A stretch of 64,000 nt of DNA from Trichobilharzia regenti (taxonomy: Eukaryota; Platyhelminthes; Trematoda; Strigeidida; Schistosomatidae), in assembly GCA_944472135.2 (NCBI GenBank), contig OX235265.1, positions 53,021,112 through 53,085,111 of the forward strand. The letters are read 5' to 3'. Made by a program: the position numbers and the translations under genes. Every line of letters begins with the position of its first letter. Position 1 is the stretch's first letter. This document shows, one piece after another, positions 30,677-44,129 of the stretch. The notes beneath the pieces are model-generated. The model did no database searches. It was not told the origin of the DNA and saw only the letters and a program-made list of their open reading frames with translations.

Positions 30677-33632
30677 ATTTTTCCCTTTCATTCCGAGTGG
30701 AATATAGTGCTTCAACAACATATTCTGCCATCCTTTTCATCTGCGTCTACGATTGTCCAAAATCTCTCACCTCCTTCTCACACGATCTCCTCCATGTCAC
30801 CCCCACACCGACGACCCACTCGTCGCTTCCCATTGGTATTCCACTCGAGCGATGACCTGCATTGTGCGCGATGTCATTCGATGTTTTCCTCAATATATGC
30901 CCGATCCATCTCCATTTTCTCCTACATATTTGTTGTGTGATCGGCTCTTGGTTGGTTTGTTGCCAGAGTTTCTTGTTGCTAATTCTTCCTGGTCAACTGG
31001 CCATTTGATCTTCAGTATGGAGCGAAGACGGCTGTTGATGAAAGTCTGAATACGTATCTTGCCTTCCCGATTCTGGCTGGTTGGCTTTGATATTTTGATC
31101 CGTTTCGTTTGTGGTTGAAACGATGCCACCTAGACAAGTGAAGGAATTAACCTCTGTCAAATCACTCTTGTTGATGGTGATTGGTGCTGGTTGTTGTTGC
31201 GGTTCATTGGTTATCTTCACCATCTCCGTCTTTTCTATGTTCACCTCGAGTCCTGTCTTTGCTGCCTTCTTCTTCCACCAGTTTCTTGGTTTGGGCCTGC
31301 AGGTCTTCAAGTTTGTGTGACATTAAACATAAATTATGTGTGAAATCCAGATCTTCTAGAGTCTTCTTATAGGTGGTCCAGCAAATCCCTGTCTTCTCGG
31401 TCCCTGTGCACAGTATGACGCATAGTCCAGTCCACCACAATTAAGAATATCATCGGTGACAATAGGCAGCCAGCTTGTCTTACTCCTGTATTCACTTAGA
31501 ACGCCTTTTCGAAGTAGATGAAGTTGAGGTAGAGGTTTGACTGCCATCTTATGATCTGTTCGATGACGATGCGTAGAGTTGCAATTTGGTCAGCACATGA
31601 TTTGCCTTTTCTGAATGCAGCTTGTTCCGGTTGGCGGAAGTATGTATCCAGTGGATCCTTTATTCTCTCCAGGGTGATGCGACTTAGTATTTTACTTGGT
31701 GTGGACAAGAGTATGATTCCACGCCAGTTTTTTGCAGATGCCTAAGTCGCCCTCCTTTGGTAGCTTGACAAGGTGGTCAGCCTTTCTTTCAATCGGCAGG
31801 TACCCTTCCTTCCTTGCAGTAATGACGTGGGCACATCTGTGGAATTCTCTGGGTCCGTTTTCAGTGCTTCGTGGGGAATTCCGTCTGGTCCTGGTGCCTT
31901 CCCAGCTGGCTTTCAGTAGCTTGATCGCATTAAGGATTTCTGCTTTTGTTGGGGGATTGGTGTCCACTGGCAGGCAGTTCGGTGCGAGCTCTTGGTGTTA
32001 TTTCTGGTCGAGCTGCAGGTGATGGTCGATTCAAGAGTCCTTTAAAGTAATCAGACAATTGTTTTATTTGTTCCTCCTTCTTGGTGATTAGGTTCCCTTG
32101 AACATCTTTTATTGGTTTCATCATCTGAGCTGATCTCTTCTCGGATAGAGACCTGGTTATCTGTTATAATATTCTGAGGTGTAGAATTCTCTTCTGCCTT
32201 TCGTATCCCTCATCTTGGCTTCCTGATTCAGAGCAGTGTACACGGAGCTTGGCTTCTCCTTCTGTTGTCCATCTTTGCACTGAGTCATCACAATTCTCTT
32301 TCACTATCCTCTCACCTCCTCTCTTCGATAAGATTCCAGGTGTTTGTAAACAGCAGTTTCTTGTCTTACCTCTTCTTTCTTCCCAAAATGGTTGTAAACG
32401 TTTCCTTGAGAATCACCTTCAGAGTTTTCCACTGTTATTCCACGTAGGTTTCCTCAGTGATGCCAAGTAAGATCTCCGACTTTGCTCTGATATCTGCAGT
32501 GAAGGTTTCCTTTGTAGTTTCGTCCTTCAGCTTCTGGGTCTTGGACGTGAGTTGTGGCCTGTTTCCAGTTGTTCTAAAGGATTCCAGCTTGACTTTGAAC
32601 ATACCTTGAACTAGATGTCGATCTGAGCCCACATCTGCTCCCCTTCTTAACGTTGTGCCCGGCAGGCTGCGTTTCCACCTTCTAGAGCAGCATTGAGATG
32701 AAGTCTATCTGGTTTTCGGTGTGTCCATCAGACGAAGTCCATGTTACCTTGCGTATATTCTTGTGTTTATACACGCCGCCTCCGATCACCAAATGATTGA
32801 AGGCACAGAAGTCTGCATAGAGTTCTCCATTGTTATTCGTTTCGCCGAGTGAGAGCCTCTCGACTCATGATGAATTCGCCTCCTGTATTGTCTGTCTGCT
32901 CCCAGTTTCGTTTGCATTCATATCACCCATTAGGATTTTTCTTTCTGAATTTCAGATGTTATCCATTACTGTTTGCAGATGTCTATAGAAATCCTCCTTC
33001 TTCTCTTGTTCCGAGTTTCTTGTAGGCGCGTAGCATTGCATGATAACCGTAACCTTCCTTCCTTTTGAGTTTAATCTTGCCCTCATAATCCTGTAGGAGA
33101 TTGGATGCCACTCCATTAGAGCTTTGCCTGCTGTTGGTGACACTATGATAGCCTCTCACTGCCTCAGTGTGCTCGTGGTTGTCGTCTGGATGACCGGAGT
33201 AGATTATTGACTCTCTAGTTGACAATTTTGACAGTCCACATCCATTCCATCTGCTCTCGCAGATTCCGAACACTTTTATGCCATATCTTCTCATTTCTTT
33301 GCCCACTTGGGCGGCCTTCCCAGCTTCGTACATTCTGCGAACATTCCACATCCCCATTCGTATTCTTGCTTTCACCAAGAGAAGAGAAATCGGTTGACTG
33401 GCTTCCCGAAGGCTTCCACCAGCCCGCGTCTTTTCGCCTCCCCGATTCTGGCGAGCAATAAGTTTGTTTACTAAATTTTTTGCATTTTTAATATGTTTCT
33501 TGTGCGTTTACGTTTCTGTAGCTGTTTGATTGGTTCGGTAGTGTAGGGTCGCTAGCCCTATGCCCAACCCCCCGCCTTTACCCGGGCTTAGTATCGACAA
33601 AAAAAACTAGCAAGCCAGTAAACTAGGTCAGG
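30677..33632 (-). pseudogene. RTE-clade LINE copy A', full-ended but dead
   Basis: Minus strand; over 30885-33554 it is a near-perfect inverted copy of 20690-23360 with the same frameshifts, stops, RT deletion, FIYF (motif A) and FTHN (motif C) changes. Unlike copy A it keeps the 5' end (cctgacctagtttactggct to ttgggcatagggctagcgac) and the 3' end (VRDFGQS.TQMKRMAEYVVE, then ccactcggaatgaaagggaa). Both ends abut (TA)n. At 2.96 kb it is somewhat shorter than a typical RTE, as expected from the internal deletion. Differences from copy A seen by eye: His/Tyr in QLSDHF, and a few bases near the 5' end. Copy at 56177-59132. Confidence 0.93.
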
Positions 33633-33655
33633 TATATATATATATATATATATAT
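33633..33655. repeat. (TA)n tract at the 5' end of RTE copy A'
   Basis: About 22 bp of TA directly beyond the RTE 5' end. Copy at 59133-59155. Confidence 0.85.
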
Positions 33656-36600
33656 TTCTTGCATTAAGAATAATAAAGTTTCATTCTGACGAAATGGTTT
33701 TGACGTATTGCAGGATTTTGTGCGAGTTTCGCTTCTCGGTGTTAACTCTTTGCGTAGAATCTTGAAACAGGAGAATATTGGGTAATATATCACTTGTGAC
33801 TGTAGTGTTTCATCCTAAGTATGGTTGAATGCTTCTCGACGATGTTCTTTCATGATTTCCTTCGAAAACTTTTTGGTTGTATGTAGACTGATTTTTAAAA
33901 TTGTGCTCAAGCATAGATTCCGTATGTTTTTGATGATTGGAAATAAGGACGATGTGAAATGATGTGAAATCGATGCATTTTAATGGACAGAAATTTCATC
34001 ACGAATAGGGAAAAGTGTTCATCTTATTTTGTTGACGTAATTTCAGTCTTTAATATATTTGACTATATGTTATTCGTCAAGTCGGATAATCGTCTGAAGT
34101 GTATTCTTCTGGTAGACAGTGTTCTTCGTAAATGAAACATTCATAATTATTGATGTTTGACCCTAAAAATACCACTCACTTAAAAAGTATATATAATATA
34201 CGTAACCAGTGCCTGCTGACGTTAATTATTAGTGCAACTAAGCCTTGTGTCTTAAATTTATCTCACTTTTTTGTTATCATATACAGTGTCATATGAGGCA
34301 GACTTTTGAGATACGAATAGTTTGTGATTCCAAGGAAAACTGTGTTGATATTTTTTAAAACCGGGAACTGTGTCATTTTGAACGGTCATGTCCATTTCGG
34401 TGATACTGAAATTCACTACACTTATTTATACAAACTCTGATCAGTATCTAAAGCAATAGATCCACAGTAATTTGGCGCTGAATGGCAAGTAGACATATTT
34501 AATACTTACATTTGTATACATCTTAAGGAAATTGAAATAAATAATTTGAGCGTGGCGATCAGCAAACTGGTCTGGACTTCATCAGGGTAATAATCAAAAT
34601 ATCAAAATACTGAAAACAGGCATTAAGAATTGTACAATATTCCCTACCAAATACGGATACTATCATGATGATGCAACAGTTAGGAACAATTCTCAGTGAG
34701 AAATAGAAGTTAGTAAGACTCCGTCTACAACTTTGATTATTGTCTTGAAGCAATTTGGACCAGTTGGTCCAATGAAAAGTTGGAATTACTTGTTTCGATT
34801 TCTCCAAGATTTATGCAGAAATAATTTTTACATATATCCCTACAATAATGTCTTCCTTTCAGTTGAAAGTGCTTGTATATTTTTTGCTAAAATAGAATTG
34901 TATCATGTGTTACTAATCAAGACTGTTGGGAAGTCGGACTTTGATGTGGTGAAACTGATTTAAATTATTTGGAAATAGGCTGCAGAAAATTATATAATAT
35001 AAAGATGAAAGAAGTTGAAACCTTTCAAAAGCTGGTACATTTTCTGATTTTGAACAGTTACTTACTTCTTCCAAAATTTTATAAATCACTTTGGTACACT
35101 ACTGTGTTGGTATCTTTTTTAGAAACTTCAGTTGACCTGTATCCAGATCTTTCATTTTACGAGCATTAAAAGAGAAACCATTGTATATGTACCTCTTATT
35201 ATTCACAGATTACATTCTTATTCTCATCAGATTCCTATTTACCGTCTTTAAAAATTCCCACACTAACTTACCCATGAGTTACGTTTGTATTATATATTTT
35301 GAAACTACACAAAAAAATCAGATGCGTAAAGTGAATCATAGTAATGACAAAGCTCGTTTTCGTAGAGAAGTTAAATCTGACAAGTTGTTTTCCATTCAGG
35401 TTTAAACGTGATATCGAGTACTTCTGATTTCCTTATATTTTTTTGGTCGCATTTGTTCTAAACATTTTATTGTTTGCGTTTATTTTAGTCTACAAACAAA
35501 TCATGAATTGCTCTCAGCGTATATATATATATATATATATATTTGAATGCAGGAATTCACCAATGTTTACTAAATTTTATACGTAGAATTGGTTTCTTTT
35601 ATTTTGTATTCCTCGGACGTACTACTTGCATTGATTAGAAAACGATTTATAACTCTGACTTAGAAATCTTAAGAAAATGTCGACCTACTGTCGGTAAACT
35701 AAACAGAACTCTTTTAAAAAATCCTTCTAATGTTTTTCTCTTTTCTCTTTCACGAATATCTCTGCTCTGACTGGTGGGATTATCACAACGTCAATTACTA
35801 CAACAACAACAACTATTATTTTTGTTACTATCATCACTACTATTCTTTGTTATTATCACCGTACACACATAGACGATCATTTCGACTACAATTCACCTTG
35901 ATAGATAGACAGGCAAGTGAGACAGCATATAAACACACTCAACGCTTTGGAATACATATTCTACACTTGAATTCACTTATCGTCAATCAGATTGTTTGGT
36001 ATACAAACAGTGTTTAGTAACATTATTGGCGTATATATTACTGTAATGGTTATGAGCAATGTTCATCTCAATAAATACTGTTTCTTTCTTTAGAACAAAT
36101 GAATGAATGACGTTGTCTTGTTAAAGCATAATCACATATGTCTGTTACATAATTCTAAAAATTGTATAAAAGTAAACTGTGATGAAGAAATCAGTTAATG
36201 ATAAAAAATATCTCGATTCAGTTGATCATATAAACTTTAGTCGGTTAGCTACAGATCAACACTGTGAAGAAACCCAAGTAAGTATTTTAACCCTTATTAT
36301 ATATGTTTCTTACTTTTAATTTCAATATCTACTTTTATCACAAATTAGTATTTTAGGGAGTGATGTACTTGTACTTCGGTTTAAAAACATTTCCCCTTTA
36401 AAAGTTACTGATATATGGCTATGAATGTAGCAACACAATAGGTGGAAATTTCTATTTAAGTTGAGTGCTATTTTAGACTGTCCTGAGAATACCTATATGA
36501 CTGTGGTGGATCCTAAATGCCGCCTAGAGTTTCAACCCACACTTCTCCTACTCTGAAATTGTGAAATTCTCAATGAAAAAGTAAAATGAAACGTCACTGG

Positions 36601-37639
36601 AAGGTTTACTTTAAATTAGAAGAGACTTCCAACTAGGAACTGTATGTAGCTTGTGTAAAGGCAGTCTCAGTTTATTTGTGATATCCTTTAAAAAAGTCAT
36701 AAGACACCTGACATTCGGGCTGTTGTTTGACAGCTCAGGTCACAATACACAATGGAATTTATTGTCATTTCAACTTGAAGTTACCAGATGATTATTTAGT
36801 GTCAGTTTAAATTCATTAGTCGACGGTTTCCAAATTCATATTCCACACTATGCAGTGATCACTATACAGAGTCATAGTTGAGAAAGCATTCATGTCTTAA
36901 TAAATCTCTACTCAAGTTGAAACAAAACAGTTACCTCTTTCAAATACTGTAAGTAGATGATAACACGAGCATTATGGGATCCTACCCGTATTACGATGAA
37001 TTCTTTATATGAAATCGTAACCACAAAATTTTTAATACTTCCTGACCATGACAGGTAACATCCTGACAGTCACTATTTTTATTGTTCTTTCGTTCGTGCA
37101 TTCCTATTGATTGATTACGTACCGAGTTTTAATACATAAGGTTACCGTTCCTCAAATTCATGCGAAAAGATTTCCTTTGTATTCCTGAAATAAAATAATT
37201 TAAATGTCATTTTTAAAGTAACCCTTTTATTATGAATCACATATATTTCGAATTGTACTTATTCCCTTCATGAAAGTAAGTCCAATCTACAAATAAGGTG
37301 AGTTACCTTAACTCTAGTTTACTAATTCACATGCCGATTGACAAAACATCTAATAAGTATACCCTCTATATCACGATATAGTTAAATTCAACCAGTAAGT
37401 TCCCGGATAAAGAAAAACTCATCTCTCAAAACAATAATAATAATATTCGCATGATATTGTCAAAAGGAATAAACAAATCATTAATGTACTAATCCTGTAT
37501 TTTTGATACATCATATTTTATGTTTTTATTTTGTTCGCATTTATGCATTATTCAATGCTTTCCATGAGAGAATAGTTTTATTTGATATAATACATAGTGA
37601 CGAACCCTCTCTTCACTAATCACTGAATCTTCTACATTA
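33656..37639. other. Unassigned AT-rich stretch with minor repeats
   Basis: About 4 kb without a supported gene. 34650-34740 is an interspersed repeat related to 28875-28955 (shared gaagttagtaagactc and ttctcagtga). A (TA)n tract lies at 35519-35541, and an ACA/ATT-rich microsatellite near 35800-35840 creates an Asn/Tyr-rich spurious frame. Copy at 59156-63139. Confidence 0.5.
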
Positions 37640-37870
37640 AACACATGCAATAAGAAATGACTCAACAGCAATACCTGAGATATTGAAAATGTTGCAATTA
37701 ATGAAACCACAGGATAAAGAATAATGGAACTATATAAACAAAATCCAAAAGTCATGTGCATTCCTTGATATGATTATAAGTAACGGATTGTGCTGGATAG
37801 GTCATCAGTGTGCTATGTAACATAGAATTATGAAGTTATCCTCTACCACAGTGCTAAAATTCTCTTCTTA
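37640..37870 (+). mobile_element. Decayed PLE 3' end
   Basis: Aligns with the 3' ends of PLE A and B: aacacatgcaataagaaatg corresponds to the NTCNRND region of the endonuclease, followed by tggaactatataaacaaaat, gatatgattataagtaacgg (degraded module) and ctaccacagtgctaaaattc. Several point changes and stop codons show it is old. Copy at 63140-63370. Confidence 0.7.
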
Positions 37871-40044
37871 TATTCATAACTTCAGTAGAAACTGCATAAC
37901 TTGTTCTGATTGCTGATTATTCATAAAGTCGACGATTCAGATACTCCAATAGTTATTTCGTTGTAGTAAGCTTCTAAAATTATCACGATTTGTAGATTAG
38001 AAACATTTTAGGAAATGGAAGTTCCCAGTCGAGTAGTTTTCGCTCAACACACCAGTCATTACCGAAAGATAATTTGTCATGGTCAAGTGATATATATTCA
38101 GGTGGATAGATTATCAGTAGACCTTGTCTTACTTGTGCATATACTCAGAATGCAAGCTGAGCTATGATCGAGAAGGCCGACACCACTGATTGAATGTCCT
38201 ATCCTAGTGCTCCACATGTATGTATTAAGTAAACCCTTAGATGACGCGATAATATAAAACTGATGAATAATAAGGAAGAAGGTACTAAACATCTGCTGTT
38301 ATTTGAACAATATAAATCTATTTTCATGAATACTATGAAAGCGTTAAAATATATCGATTCATAATATAGGAAACTAAAGTTTTATCATCGTTCAATGAGA
38401 TCAGGTACCTCATAATGTTTTGAAGTTAGCTACCATTTGTTGAATAGAATCTACACACGACCCTCTTTGATATAACTTTCATCTCTCAATGTTCTTCAGA
38501 TATTTTCTTTCATAACTTCTGAGGAAATGATACGTTTTTGCCCTTAATACACCTGTGCACTGCCTTAGGCTTGTATTTGTAAGCTTTTTCTTGTATGAAG
38601 TCCTTAGAGTGTACATAACCGTCAAGTCATTACGTAAAAACAAACGAATGTTTAGGCTGTATTGATTTTCATTTATTTTATATATATAAACAGATCTATC
38701 TCACTCAACTTTATACAGAAGTCATCAACATTAAAATTACACTTGATATAGTGACATTGTATCGATGCATTGATCCATTTTTACACCAAGCAGTCAGAAT
38801 ACACTTAGGTATAACAGGGAATAAACACCTCTATAAGTTGGCATCATACACTCTTATTGGTGACATTAATTTGCATAGTTCTGTAAAGTTCGTCGGTAGA
38901 AATGTTGCCTAAGTATTTAAGGCTTCACACTTATAAGCAAACTTCATGGGACTACAGAGTTTCTGACAAGAAACGCTTATTATACACCTATAAACTATTT
39001 CTGTTCCAACATTTTTAACAGGGAGAAAACTTTTGTAAATAAATTTTCCGGTTGAATTCAGTATCTCCTTTTTTCAACTAGCTTAATCACACAGTCACAT
39101 AACAAACCTAATTTCTCATATTAATACAGTGAAAGTAAAGGCAATTAGAAATAAGGGATTGGTAGTAGTAATTTGGTATTTGTTTTGACCTTTTTTGAAA
39201 ATTAAAATTCCACATGAATCCTTTTTAATTTCATTACTTGATTAATATTTGATGTTGTAGAGTATATCACTAAAATCACTTATCTATAGGATAATTAATT
39301 TAACAAAGATTATTCGTATATCACAATTTGTTCAATACAACAGTCAAAGTTAAACTATTGTGAAAGAAATACAGTTTATTAATAATCGTATGAAAGTTAG
39401 ATTCAGTGTTTATAATTAACTGTACTAGAATTAATCACAATTTACCGAGAGTGCTTAGCACGATTTCAGAGAAGAAACGAGAATTACAACAAAGACTCCT
39501 TTTCGTCCGTTTCATTTTCAGTAGTTGTACAGTTGCATAAGTATTAATATATCTGACACGAGTATTAATTCACTGTCTCCACATGGATTTCATCTGAAGT
39601 TGACATTGGGTAGAAAATGCTAAAGAGCACCGTGCAGCGGTTTCGTTCCAGTTTAGGACTCTATAGCAGCGAGCATCCATTAGTAGAATACCGTCATCGT
39701 TTAAGTATTCCGAAGTGACTGCGGCTCTATGTAATGAACCAGTAGAATTTGAAAACCCCAGGATATTAAGTGATTACGTGAATTATCAGACAAAATATAT
39801 CCAGCTATCTTATAAAAAGGAACTTTGTCATGGTGTTTGAATTCGATAGTGATTTATTTTGAATTCTACTGTAATAACACCATCCAGATTTCTTATCGTT
39901 ACTCAGAATCTAAAGTCAGAATACTATTGGTTAACACTATAAATAACGTGTATACATACCAAAGTATTACACAGAGTGTCTTTTAATACCCAGTGATATA
40001 TACTAATCACATAAGTTTATTTAACACAATTAGTCCCTTTTTAT
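37871..40044. other. Unassigned AT-rich stretch
   Basis: About 2.2 kb with no recognisable coding sequence or element ends. The part to 38500 is repeated at 63371-64000. Confidence 0.5.
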
Positions 40045-40303
40045 AAATTTGGATTGTATTATTAGAAGACGAAGATTATCTGAAAAATGTGATGTATTTG
40101 CGCAATACATTTCAAGCAGTCTGATCGCACACTTACTTATCAAGTCAGTTAATATGAAAAATAAAGGCCAAGTGATAAGGGATCTAAGAGTAAGAACAAT
40201 TAACACTACTTCTCGTTATATAATCAAGTGAGGATTACCAAGGTAGGTTAGGAGTAATAGCATATTAATTTAAATATTCCCATAATGATAATTATACAAT
40301 ACG

Positions 40304-41077
40304 ATTTAAGCAAATACGCCTTTCCGGCAAATTCCTGTCAGGCTTTACAATTACATGATCGCAAAGGCATTTGAATTAATATGGTTAATCAAACATAAAA
40401 TCAGACTTCAGGGATGTGAATTAATGGATAACAATCGGGGTAATAATAATAATAATAAGGATGAATTCATTCAAGTGTTCATATAATCTAGGCAATGGTG
40501 AGTGTATAGGTAGAATGTGTATACTATAGTAGGGGTAGAGGGGAAAACAACTATTGTGACACAGCGACTAGATAAGATAATAATGATAAAGATTTTTCAG
40601 TCCAATCTCTGTGTTCAGAAAACGTTTTGTCAATCTCACTCCCTACCTTGGCCTGTACCCCCAACCTAAAATAGTTATCGATCCCAGTGACACCGATTAA
40701 CTGTGCATATTATCCTACTATTTTATTTTATTTGTAATGCTAACTGTATTTTTAATATCATTCTGTGCTGTAGTTGTACATTTTAATCTCGGTTTCACAA
40801 TTTATTATTATATTGTCTAATCGCTGTATGACAATAGTTATTTCCCCCTCTACCCCTACTAGTATACACATTCTACCTATACACTCACCATTGCCTAGAT
40901 TATATGAACACTTGAATGAATTCATCCTTATTATTATTATTACCCCGATTGTTATCCATTAATTCACATCCCTGAAGTCTGATTTTATATTTGATTAACC
41001 ATATTAATTCAAATGCCTTTGCGATCATGTAATTGTAAAGCCTGACGGGAATTTGCCGGAAAGGCTTATTTGCTTAA
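40304..41077. repeat. Long foldback, about 280-bp arms
   Basis: The left arm 40304-40590 and right arm 40790-41077 are reverse complements with scattered mismatches and small indels (for example cctttccggcaaattcctgt on the left, and on the right its complement with one change). The spacer of about 200 bp has no recognisable content. The right arm ends directly before the open frame 41070-41318. It is probably a head-to-head pair of PLE terminal modules of a family different from PLE A and B. Confidence 0.88.
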
Positions 41078-41318
41078 ATTATGTGCAGGGGGGACAAGCT
41101 TCAGCTTTTCTACCCCATTAAACAATGTGTCTGACTTAAGAGTCGATTCTAAACTTGAAAGTCTGTATGATATGTTGAGTCCTTGCCTCAAAAGAGGACC
41201 AAAGCTTTTTGAAACTAAATTCATGGGAAATTCTCGTTGGGACATAGAGAAAATCAAACAAGGGATTCAGCTAAGAGACTTTTTTTCAGCGAATTTGTTA
41301 TCAAGCTGTACAATCTAG
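41070..41318 (+). pseudogene. Possible PLE ORF N-terminal fragment
   Basis: 82 codons opening directly after the foldback: TSFSFSTPLNNVSDLRVDSK, LESLYDMLSPCLKRG. The segment before the RT in PLE proteins often has a similar F..P.N....... LE.LY pattern, so an N-terminal PLE piece is plausible but not proven. It is followed within about 100 bp by the endonuclease region, so the RT would be deleted here. Confidence 0.4.
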
Positions 41319-41349
41319 TGAGGTAATTGAATTATTAAAAGAAGGATCT

Positions 41350-41830
41350 TACAGTCCGTGAAAAGGACACTCCCTGGTGCATCGTTGAGAATAGCATTAT
41401 CTAGTTGATCATTAGTGTTCAATAACCTGAAGAAAAAGATCCCGCAGCTGACCAACTCTATATGCGTTTACCAATTCACCTGTTCGTGTGAAGCTAGGTA
41501 TATCGATCGTTCAACTCGAGTTTTATCCAAGAGGGCGCAAGAACACTATTCTATACGGTCACGAAGAGGTAGAAATGGAACAATAAGAAACGTGATCATT
41601 AAACATCCAGTCGATAATGACCACCCCATCTCTACAACCTCCACTTTTAAAGTCATCTACAAAGCGAAAAGTAATTCGCCAAAATCACTACGTATCTGAC
41701 TCATCTGTATTGTTGAAGCTTTGGCCATCGAAACAGAAAAGCCAGATCTCTGTATACAGAAAAAGTTCGTTCAACACCTCCAACTTTCATGGTCTTAATC
41801 CCTCTGTGCTAAGGTATGGTTGTCCCTAAT
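41350..41830 (+). pseudogene. PLE D GIY-YIG endonuclease (5'-deleted element)
   Basis: The linker reads TLPGASLRIALSS, a stop, then frame 41415-41699: FNNLKKKIPQL, SICVYQFTCSCEARYIDRST (GIY-YIG with YIG changed to YID), RAQEHYSIRSRRG, HPVDNDHP and TFKVIY. After a stop, the same frame continues LICIVEALAIETEKPDLCIQ and KKFVQHLQLSW, the typical PLE C-terminus. It is a more distant family than PLE A and B. Lesions: two stops and the Gly-to-Asp change in the YIG motif. The 700 bp downstream look like an untranslated tail. Confidence 0.85.
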
Positions 41831-42427
41831 CATACTTTGGCTCTACCTATTTTTCGTTTTATTTATTCACTTTGTATACTCTTCCTTTATTACGTCAATT
41901 GTTACTATTACTATTTTCACTTTGAATTGTCCGCGGTATTATTTCACTTGTTCTACCTGTCATTCCAAATCAATTTTGTTTTGCAATGTTAAATTCTATG
42001 TTATCAAATTTCACATAATGTTACGTGACGTTCTTATTTTATTCTATTTGCCTACTAATCCTATAATTTCACACCCCTTCTAAATTCTATACTTTCTATG
42101 AATTGTTCTATATATGAAATTTATTGTTTTGCCACTTCACATTGAACTATGACTATAGTTACAAACATTTTAATTGCATTTCATACTATTATTATTTTAT
42201 GTATTCACACCTATGATTCAATTCCCACACCGGATATAACTTCTTAAAAATCAAATAAATTTGGTGGTGTGATACAGCCAATGTATGCCGACGGAATATG
42301 GTTCTCATATATTCCCACAGTTCAATACGGCATTAGCAACAGAATGCTATGTATATTTGAACATTCCATTTTCATGTCGCTTAATGTAAACCAAAATCAT
42401 AACCTCAGTAATTGGTTAACGGATATA

Positions 42428-42429
<2 letters not shown>

Positions 42430-42478
<49 letters not shown>
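42430..42478. repeat. (TA)n microsatellite
   Basis: About 49 bp of TA repeats between the two PLE pieces. Confidence 0.9.
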
Positions 42479-42481
<3 letters not shown>

Positions 42482-42539
42482 CGGTTTGGTTAATGAAAAA
42501 TATACTTTGGCTTCCGTGTCTTACCTTGTGATGTTAACT

Positions 42540-43762
42540 ACATACTATTGTACGGCTGCATAATAAATTCGATGAAAAGAGTCTCTTCGCTGAATCACTC
42601 ATTTTGAGAGCTAAATTCACTGCTGTAGCACATCAATTCTGTAATTCAAGTCGGAGATAGAAAAGCATATCAACGTCTGCGTATTTCAAAGCCCTAAAGG
42701 AATTACATAGTGGATCTGATATAATTATTCTGAAACCCGATAAAGGATCCGGTGTGGTTGTGATGGATAAAAGCCATTACACAACAAAAATATCATCCAT
42801 TCTTGGAGGTAAAAGTAAATTCATAGCTGATGATATCAGAAAACTAGAAGGAAAAGTAACATCTCATTTGGTAGTACTTCGTGGCATGGACGTTTTTGAC
42901 AAACAAAAGTTTAGTTCTTTGAGACCCATGCGACCTCATCTTCCAAACATTTATGGATTACCCAAGATGTATGAATCTGACAGTTCGTCTCGTCCAATTC
43001 TATCAATGTGTCATTCTCCCACATGTAAATTAGCAAAGTGGTTAGCAGACATTTTAAACCCAGTACACAATGAATTATGTAAGTTCTGTTCGGAAGATAC
43101 TTTTGAATTTGTTGACTGCCTTGTAGATGTGAATATAAAATATATGAAAATGTATTCTTTTGATGTTAATTCCTTTTTTACTAATGTACCATTGATTAAG
43201 ACCGTTGATATCCTTTGTGACTACACATCTTATAGGTGTTTTTCATTCTCTTTTCCTGTAATTTATTTGAAAGATTTAATATTACGTACCGACAATGTCC
43301 ATTTCACAATTGAACGTGAGTACTTTTGATGGATGGATAGAGTTGCTATAAGGAGCCCATTAGGAACTCTGTTGTCTAGTTTTGATGTGTCTCCCACTGA
43401 AAATATGTCTGCTGGTTTAATTGCTAAAGTGCCTTTTTATGAGAGATACATTGATATGCCATCAATTATTTTGATAATGTAATAATCACGAAGATGAGGG
43501 TCTGTCTACTGGATAGACTCCACTGCGTACAAAGTCACATAAGTCTTTCACATGAAGAAGAAAGCTGCAGCCATCTTGGATTCCTAGATATACTTTCGAG
43601 TCGGAGGGATGGCTCAATATTCAAGTTTTCAAAGCTTATGTCCATTACAATATAATGGGCTTATTAAAGTGCTTATTCAAGACGAGTCGACTGGTATTAT
43701 AAATCATGAAAATAAAATATTGATGAATACTCTTCTCGAAAACGGATATTCTTTAAAAATTT
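42540..43762 (+). pseudogene. PLE C reverse transcriptase, broken
   Basis: Begins FDEKSLFAESLILRAKF near 42545, a stop near 42658, then ALKELHSGSDIIILKPDKGS and VVVMDKSHYTTKIS (RT1), LPNIYGLPKMYESDSSSRPI (RT2) and motif A YSFDVNSFFTNVP. The long frame 42754-43329 ends at a TGA. Beyond it, in other frames, come motif B DRVAIRSPLGTL, ENMSAGLIAKVPFYERYID (motif C: the second Asp of YIDD is lost to a frame change), SHLGFLDILSSR and TLLENGYSLKI, with a stop at about 43762. It runs straight into the foldback at 43797, with no endonuclease of its own. Closest in style to PLE D. Confidence 0.88.
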
Positions 43763-43789
43763 AAACCAGTGTGGAAGTCAGTTAATTCC

Positions 43790-43975
43790 ATTATAGATAA
43801 GATTTTATTTTGATAAATCACACAGTGTTATACAGTAATATTAACCGATGACGTTTCGAGCACAAACTATTGCTCACAATCATCAGTTAATATTACTGTA
43901 TAACACTGTGATTTATCAAAATAAAATCTTATCCATAATGGAGTTATACTCTACCACAGTGCCCATGTTTTATAC
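43790..43975. repeat. Foldback of PLE A/B-type terminal modules
   Basis: Arms 43797-43845 and 43883-43937 are reverse complements (ataagattttattttgataa and ttatcaaaataaaatcttat). The loop holds the minus-strand module cgaaacgtcatcgg with its gtgagcaatagtttgtgctc stem. It continues to 43975 with ctctaccacagtgcccatg, the family's outer end. Confidence 0.85.
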
Positions 43976-44129
43976 TTAGAAGTCAGCTAGTTTCAAAACC
44001 TACATTCTGTCTCGTCCTTAAGAAAGATATCTTTATCAGATTACCATAGAACCTGCTATGCGATCCGGCTTATAATTGTTGAAAAGCGAAAATCATGCTC
44101 TACTACTAGACTCGACAGTGCACAAGTAA

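Noticed and set aside
30565..31049. Ser/His-rich plus-strand frames of 77-98 codons
   Set aside because: Antisense of the RTE 3' end; the sense strand carries the recognisable RTE C-terminus.
31111..33461. Plus-strand frames of 60-96 codons across 30.9-33.5 kb (and their mirror frames at 20.8-23.1 kb)
   Set aside because: These are antisense shadows of the RTE reading frames.
35730..36017. 95-codon Asn/Tyr-rich plus-strand frame
   Set aside because: Composition is explained by an ACA/ATT-type microsatellite; no domain is present.
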